Of a stretch of DNA of 18,881 nt, positions 14,778 through 18,881 are shown one piece after another; the stretch's first letter is position 1; every line of letters starts with the position of its first letter. A program made the translations under genes and the position numbers. Source of the stretch: Porphyromonadaceae bacterium UBA4277 (GTDB taxonomy: Bacteria; Bacteroidota; Bacteroidia; Bacteroidales; Muribaculaceae); contig DGVT01000115.1 in the NCBI GenBank assembly GCA_002395965.1, positions 32,677 to 51,557 on the forward strand, in the 5' to 3' direction. A model generated the notes under the pieces. That model ran no database searches, had not been told where the DNA came from, and was given only the letters and a program-made list of their open reading frames with translations.

Positions 14778-16298
14778 ATGAAAGAGTTGAAATTCTTTGT
14801 AGCGACGTTGCTGTTGGTTGCTTTAGCAGCATGCAGCAGTAGAAATGAGGATCTTGAACGCATGATACCTGCCGATGCCACCGGCGTTGTGTGCTTCGAC
14901 ACGCCCGAAATACTCAAGTGCTCGCAGATGCTCAGTGATGATAAGATCATAATCCCGGCCGCGTTGCAGACAGTGATAGATGCTAACGATGCGTCGCCGC
15001 TGTGCCAGACGCTGACCGACTTGCCCGTGCTTGGCCTTGACACCGGCAGCAAGGCCTATATGTTTTTCACTCTCAAGACCTTTGGGCGAGTGCTGCTCGT
15101 TCCGCTTGCCGACGAGAATGCAGCCCGCAAGACGATAGCGCAGCGTGCCGGTGGCGACTTTGCCAGTGTCGAGGGCATCGACTGCATTTATGTCGAAGAT
15201 AATTTCTATGCAGTGGCCGATAAAACGCTGTTTGTGGGCACAGTGAATATGCCGGTTGAGCGTGAAAAGGCTGCTCGTGCAGCAGCGGTCATCCTGCAGG
15301 GCAAATCTCGTAATATTACCGATGTGCCTGAGGTGAAACAGTGCATCGATGCCGATGGTGCGGTTAATGCCTATCTCAAGATGGAGGGCATACGCGCCTT
15401 GCTCAAGCGCAGCAAGACCTATAAAGAAATAGCAGAACGCATGCCGCTGGTTGAAGTGTTCACTCAAAGCGACATCAAAGCCCTCACATGTGGCATCAAG
15501 CTCGAAAACGACAGTGTGACGATGAACACTCATTTTGTCGTAGAAGATAACAGCGACTATGTGAAACTGATGAAAAGCACTATCAGCAAGCCCGATGCTG
15601 AGTTCTTAGGTGTCATGCCAAATTCGATGGAATATATCATGAGCATGAGTGTGAACGGCGGCCGGTTTGTGGAGCTGGAACAAATCAAGCAACTGCTCAA
15701 AGCTTTTGCAAAGTTGCCCTACATAGGTCGCATCGACCTGTCGCAGATGCTTTCAACCATCGATGGCCCTGTGGCAGTGGGCTTAGCGCGTGATCCCAAT
15801 CTTGAGGGTGAGTGGAATGCCGTGGTGGCTGCCCGCTGCAGCAATCCCGGTGAAATTGTCAACACGATTGGAAAGTTTGCACTCGCTCTGGGGCAGGCAC
15901 CCGAGCTCTACGATAATGAATATGTGTATCAGTACGATAACAAGATGATACGCGTGGGCTCGGCCGGACAAGTGTTCTACCTCAAGATGCTCAATTATGA
16001 GCAGACCGAAGCCAATGCAGGCGATGATGTCGAGCTTAAGAAACTGTTTGCAGTCAGTCCGTTTGCCATTTCGGTTCGCACGCAGTCAAATGATGTGTCG
16101 GGAAATCTGACATTTGGCCTGGCCGACATGATTAACGGCAAAGGCCGCTTCACCTCGGCCGGCGACACACCGGCTGCCATGGCGCTGTTGCAGATGCTGT
16201 GTGGCATAAAGACTCCACAGGCATTCGACGATATGATCGACGATGCTGGCACAACAGGCGTTGGCCCGGCCATCGATGGCTTCCATGAGCTGAACTGA
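14778..16298 (+). CDS. DUF4836-like lipoprotein
   Basis: 506 residues. The N terminus MKELKFFVATLLLVALAAC is a lipoprotein signal with lipobox LAAC, so Cys19 should be lipidated and the protein anchored in a membrane facing the periplasm or surface. The mature part begins with MIPADATGVVCFDT, resembling the start of the Bacteroidales DUF4836 family (IPxDA... followed by a beta strand). Later segments such as SMEYIMSMSVNGGRF and TIDGPVAVGLA fit the same large alpha/beta domain. Function is unknown for the family. It is monocistronic, with its own promoter and a shared terminator at the 3' end. Confidence 0.8.
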   Translation: MKELKFFVATLLLVALAACSSRNEDLERMIPADATGVVCFDTPEILKCSQMLSDDKIIIPAALQTVIDANDASPLCQTLTDLPVLGLDTGSKAYMFFTLKTFGRVLLVPLADENAARKTIAQRAGGDFASVEGIDCIYVEDNFYAVADKTLFVGTVNMPVEREKAARAAAVILQGKSRNITDVPEVKQCIDADGAVNAYLKMEGIRALLKRSKTYKEIAERMPLVEVFTQSDIKALTCGIKLENDSVTMNTHFVVEDNSDYVKLMKSTISKPDAEFLGVMPNSMEYIMSMSVNGGRFVELEQIKQLLKAFAKLPYIGRIDLSQMLSTIDGPVAVGLARDPNLEGEWNAVVAARCSNPGEIVNTIGKFALALGQAPELYDNEYVYQYDNKMIRVGSAGQVFYLKMLNYEQTEANAGDDVELKKLFAVSPFAISVRTQSNDVSGNLTFGLADMINGKGRFTSAGDTPAAMALLQMLCGIKTPQAFDDMIDDAGTTGVGPAIDGFHELN

Positions 16299-16320
16299 GT
16301 ATAACCATAATTCAAATTAT

Positions 16321-16364
16321 AAAAAGGAAGCTATTGGCAATGTGTGCTATAGCTTCTCTTTTCT
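16321..16364. terminator. Bidirectional terminator between convergent genes
   Basis: GAAGCTAT (16327-16334) pairs with ATAGCTTC (16349-16356), extended inside by GCA/TGC. On the + strand TCTTTTCT follows; on the minus strand the stem is followed by CCTTTTT. It lies between the convergent lipoprotein (stop at 16298) and nucleotidyltransferase (stop at 16390) genes, so it can end both transcripts. Confidence 0.75.
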
Positions 16365-16389
16365 GTTGGTGGTGTGGCGGTCGGCGCCT

Positions 16390-17142
16390 CTATTCGGAGC
16401 GTGATAATTCTTGCTCGGCTTGGGCCAGGGTCTCGGGCTTGCCCACGTCTAACCAACGGTAGGCCTCGGCTGGCTCGTAGCCATGAATGCACTGCTCACG
16501 GCACACGTCGATATAGAAAGGTGTGATCGAGAACTTTGGCCCTAAAATCTTTTCTTCCTTTTCAAGCAACTGAAAAATTTTCGGTGAGATAACGTGCACG
16601 CCACCAAAGGCACGCTCAAGCATTGAAGTGCTATCGTGTACAAACCCCTTAGGGCGCGTCTCGCCTGTCTTCTTGTTGATCCAGCCTTGTAGCCGCATTG
16701 TGTGGTCAAAGACGAAGTAACGTTGCGTAACGCGGTCTTTCACCAGGATTGTGGCCAGTGCATCGCTATTGCAATGCCTGTCATACATGGCCCGCAGGTC
16801 GAGCGTGGTGATGATGTCGGCATTATGCACCAGGAATGGCTCGTCGCCGTCGAGCCACCGGCGCGCTTTCAAGATGCCACCACCGGTGTCGAGCAGCATG
16901 TCGCGCTCGTCGCTGACGTGGATGTTGAGCCCGAAGTTGCTGTTCTGGTCAAGAAATTCGATGATTTTCTCACCGAAGTGGTGGATGTTGATAGTGATGT
17001 CGTCGAAGCCGGCATCTGCCACACGGCGTATCACTCGCTCAAGCATTGTGACTCCAGCAACCTCAACGAGCGCCTTGGGGCGGTCGTTGGTGAGCGGTCG
17101 CAGGCGTGTGCCTAATCCGGCAGCAAAGATGAGTGCTTTCAT
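16390..17142 (-). CDS. Sugar-1-phosphate nucleotidyltransferase (MurU-like)
   Basis: A 250-residue nucleotidyltransferase of the short NTP_transferase class. The nucleotide-binding signature AAGLGTRLRPLTNDRPKAL (7-25) begins at the N terminus. The metal/sugar-site segment is FLVHNADI (103-110, Asp109), with LLDTGGGI (83-90) and WLDVGKPE (230-237) in the expected places. There is no C-terminal acetyltransferase or left-handed helix domain, unlike GlmU. Length and motifs match MurU (MurNAc-1-P uridylyltransferase) and related enzymes. Its start codon overlaps the stop of the kinase–RapZ gene by 4 bases (17139-17142), implying translational coupling and a shared pathway. The exact sugar and nucleotide are inferred. 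Confidence 0.85.
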   Translation of the reverse strand: MKALIFAAGLGTRLRPLTNDRPKALVEVAGVTMLERVIRRVADAGFDDITINIHHFGEKIIEFLDQNSNFGLNIHVSDERDMLLDTGGGILKARRWLDGDEPFLVHNADIITTLDLRAMYDRHCNSDALATILVKDRVTQRYFVFDHTMRLQGWINKKTGETRPKGFVHDSTSMLERAFGGVHVISPKIFQLLEKEEKILGPKFSITPFYIDVCREQCIHGYEPAEAYRWLDVGKPETLAQAEQELSRSE

Positions 17143-18602
17143 TCTACTATGGGGTTGAAGGTGCGGTCGTGGCCGCTCTGCTCGCGGTGAGTGAGCTCTA
17201 CTCGCACGTTAAACTTCTTGTGAATGTGCTCGGCCAGGTGCTGGGCGGCATACACCGAGCGGTGCTGACCACCTGTGCAACCGAAGCACACCATCAGGTC
17301 GGTGAAGTTGCGTTTTTTGTAGCGCTCTACACTTTCATCAACCATGGCATAGACGTGCTCGAGCCACTGGTCGATGGTGCTTTCTTCTTGCAGGAATTTA
17401 ATCACGTTGTCGTCGAGCCCGGTGAAGGCTTTGTATTTGTCGTATTTTCCGGGGTTGTTAAGTGCCCTGCAGTCAAACACATAGCCACCGCCGTTGCCCG
17501 AGGGGTCGTGTGGTATGCCTTTCTTGTAGGCAAAGCTCATCACCCTCACAGTGAGCGATTTCTCCTCGCTGGTGAAGTCCTTCATGTTAATCAGTTCGTT
17601 GATTATCTCGCTCAGGTAGGGATACTGGCTGAACGGGTCGTTGGCAACCAGTCGTCGCAGGTTGGCAATGGCTGGCACAATGCTGTTTTTCATGAAGTCG
17701 GGCTTCTTCTCAAAGTAGCCGCGGAAGCCGTAGGCTCCCAGCACTTGCAGCGTGCGGAACAGGACAAACATTCGCAGGTTGTCCTGGAATTCCTTCTCGT
17801 CGAGATTGGGCTTGTAGAGTCGTAGCTGTTCAATATAAGCCTCGATGAGCTCTTTCTTCAAGTCTTCGGGGTACTTGGCCCGTGACTGCCACACAAACGA
17901 TGCCACGTCGTAGTAGTACGGGCCGCGGCGCCCACCCTGGAAGTCGATGTACGCCAGCCGGCAGTCGGCAGGATGGTCGGTGTCGCCCACGAGCATCACG
18001 TTGCGTGACTGGAAGTCGCGGTACATAAATGTCTCGCTGGGCACTGTCAGCAGGTCGCGTGTGAGGCTGTCGAAATCGTTCTCAAGTTTGTCCTCGTTGA
18101 AAATGATGCCGGTGGCTTTCAGGAAGCAATACTTGAAGTAGTTCAGGTCCCACTTGATTGAACGCTCGTCGAAGCACTGAGCCGGGTAGCACTTGCTGTA
18201 GTCAAAGCGTTGCGTGCCGCGGAACTGGATGTCGCACAAGTCGCGCATGGCACGGCGCAGCAGGTCTTTCTCTTCGCTGGTGAAGGCGTGAGTGATGCTG
18301 CTGCGGCGAATCTTGTTCCACAAGATGCTCTCGGGCTTGTTGCCTAAGTCTTCCTGAATGTAAGCCATGTGGTCGTCGCTCACACCATAGACGGTGGGCA
18401 CCGACAGACCTTGCTCCTTGAAGTGCTTTGCTATATAGATGAAGGCCTCGTTTTCTTCTCGTGACTCACCGATGACACCTACTACCGATTTCTCGCCAAG
18501 CAGGCGGTAATAGTTGCGGTTAGAACCAGCCTTGTCCATCAGCTTTATCTCGGTGGGTTCACTGCCCACATATTGCTTGTATAATTTTGTTAGTCGTTCC
18601 AT
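17139..18602 (-). CDS. AmgK-like sugar kinase fused to a RapZ C-terminal domain
   Basis: 487 residues from the ATG at 18602. The open frame extends to 18830, but those residues overlap the upstream gene and look non-coding. Residues about 1-335: an aminoglycoside-phosphotransferase-fold kinase, with SNRNYYRL (27-34) at the nucleotide loop, the catalytic segment MYRDFQSRN (193-201, Asp196) and metal-binding DFQGG (220-224). This resembles AmgK-type anomeric amino-sugar kinases. Residues about 350-480: a RapZ C-terminal domain with SFAYKKGIP (356-364), DCRALNNP (377-384) and GCTGGQHRSV (441-450). In E. coli, RapZ has an unrelated P-loop N-terminal domain and its C-terminal domain binds GlcN6P and RNA. 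The overlap with the MurU-like gene suggests a cell-wall sugar salvage role. Confidence 0.85.
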   Translation of the reverse strand: MERLTKLYKQYVGSEPTEIKLMDKAGSNRNYYRLLGEKSVVGVIGESREENEAFIYIAKHFKEQGLSVPTVYGVSDDHMAYIQEDLGNKPESILWNKIRRSSITHAFTSEEKDLLRRAMRDLCDIQFRGTQRFDYSKCYPAQCFDERSIKWDLNYFKYCFLKATGIIFNEDKLENDFDSLTRDLLTVPSETFMYRDFQSRNVMLVGDTDHPADCRLAYIDFQGGRRGPYYYDVASFVWQSRAKYPEDLKKELIEAYIEQLRLYKPNLDEKEFQDNLRMFVLFRTLQVLGAYGFRGYFEKKPDFMKNSIVPAIANLRRLVANDPFSQYPYLSEIINELINMKDFTSEEKSLTVRVMSFAYKKGIPHDPSGNGGGYVFDCRALNNPGKYDKYKAFTGLDDNVIKFLQEESTIDQWLEHVYAMVDESVERYKKRNFTDLMVCFGCTGGQHRSVYAAQHLAEHIHKKFNVRVELTHREQSGHDRTFNPIVE

Positions 18603-18642
18603 TAGATATGTGAATTTCTCATGATTATTGATTCTATAGTGA

Positions 18643-18881
18643 TTACATGCCCCACACGGTGATTGTGCGGCCTTGATACTGCCGATTCTCATGCCAGATG
18701 CGCTCGTCCCAGGTCTTGCTGCCCGAGCGGTCGAAGACGATGAAGTGCCCCTCGTCAACCGAGCCGCAAAGGTCCATGTAGGCCGCAGTCTGCTCGAGGC
18801 CTTTTTCGATGGTCTTCTCGAGGTCGCCACGCAGGATTTTCAGCTCCAACACCACACGCTGGAAGGGCCCGCCGTAGCCGT
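18643..18881 (-). CDS. C-terminal part of an AAA-ATPase/PD-(D/E)XK-type protein (partial)
   Basis: The frame is open to the window edge, so the 5' part of the gene lies outside. The visible residues read GYGGPFQRVVLELKI, then KTIEKGLEQTAAYMDLCG, GHFIVFDRS, WDERIWHE and a final ITVWGM. This matches the C-terminal end of a widespread family of ATP-binding proteins with a PD-(D/E)XK nuclease-like tail, in which ELK supplies the (D/E)xK residues and GLEQTAxYMD is a helix-forming signature. The ATPase domain cannot be seen. The stop is 40 bases before the kinase–RapZ start, on the same strand. A GTG at 18855 is not a true start because the homologous region continues upstream. Confidence 0.7.
   Translation of the reverse strand, partial: GYGGPFQRVVLELKILRGDLEKTIEKGLEQTAAYMDLCGSVDEGHFIVFDRSGSKTWDERIWHENRQYQGRTITVWGM

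Noticed and set aside
18603..18830. N-terminal extension of the kinase–RapZ frame by 76 residues.
   Set aside because: The extension is Ser/Arg/Ala-rich low-complexity sequence lying antiparallel in frame to the better-supported end of the upstream ATPase gene; the kinase fold starts at MERLTKLYKQ.
1..18881. CRISPR array.
   Set aside because: No regularly spaced short repeats are present; the only near-identical direct repeats are the two 123-bp units and short pairs.

Overview
This window looks like a chromosomal segment from the order Bacteroidales, most likely a gut Muribaculaceae/Prevotella-like genome. The family assignment is inference. The evidence is protein content (a DUF4836-type lipoprotein, a secreted CarboxypepD_reg-like protein, a UvrA paralogue without the UvrB-binding domain, and a kinase–RapZ fusion), the lack of obvious Shine-Dalgarno sequences, and several upstream matches to the Bacteroidota -7 promoter element TAnnTTTG. 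Most genes are GC-rich. The 8.56-10.66 kb gene and some intergenic stretches are clearly AT-rich.

Layout: 1-273 appears to be a structured RNA on the + strand ending in an intrinsic terminator. 274-718 has no gene and holds two 96%-identical 123-bp direct repeats plus several perfect hairpins. A divergent pair follows: nicotinate phosphoribosyltransferase (-) and a short UvrA-like ABC ATPase (+). 4.3-6.2 kb holds a secreted protein of unknown function and an internally deleted transposase, with scattered short repeats. Next on the minus strand are a dGTPase and a secreted alpha/beta hydrolase (probable operon), then an AT-rich nuclease–helicase of the DUF2075 class with a well-formed promoter of its own. 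A minus-strand polyamine cluster runs small unknown protein -> agmatine deiminase (aguA) -> N-carbamoylputrescine amidase (aguB) -> MATE exporter. After a roughly 360-base gap comes a + strand DUF4836-like lipoprotein, converging through a bidirectional terminator on a minus-strand pair: a sugar kinase fused to a RapZ C-terminal domain, and a MurU-like nucleotidyltransferase. The window ends inside the 3' end of an AAA-ATPase/PD-(D/E)XK-type gene.

Working together: aguA and aguB give two consecutive steps from agmatine to putrescine. The kinase and nucleotidyltransferase match the two-step anomeric-kinase/uridylyltransferase logic of cell-wall sugar salvage (AmgK/MurU), here with a domain related to the amino-sugar sensor RapZ attached to the kinase. 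The most interesting items are this fusion, the nuclease–helicase island, the putative structured RNA with its repeat region, and the UvrA paralogue lacking the UvrB-binding domain.
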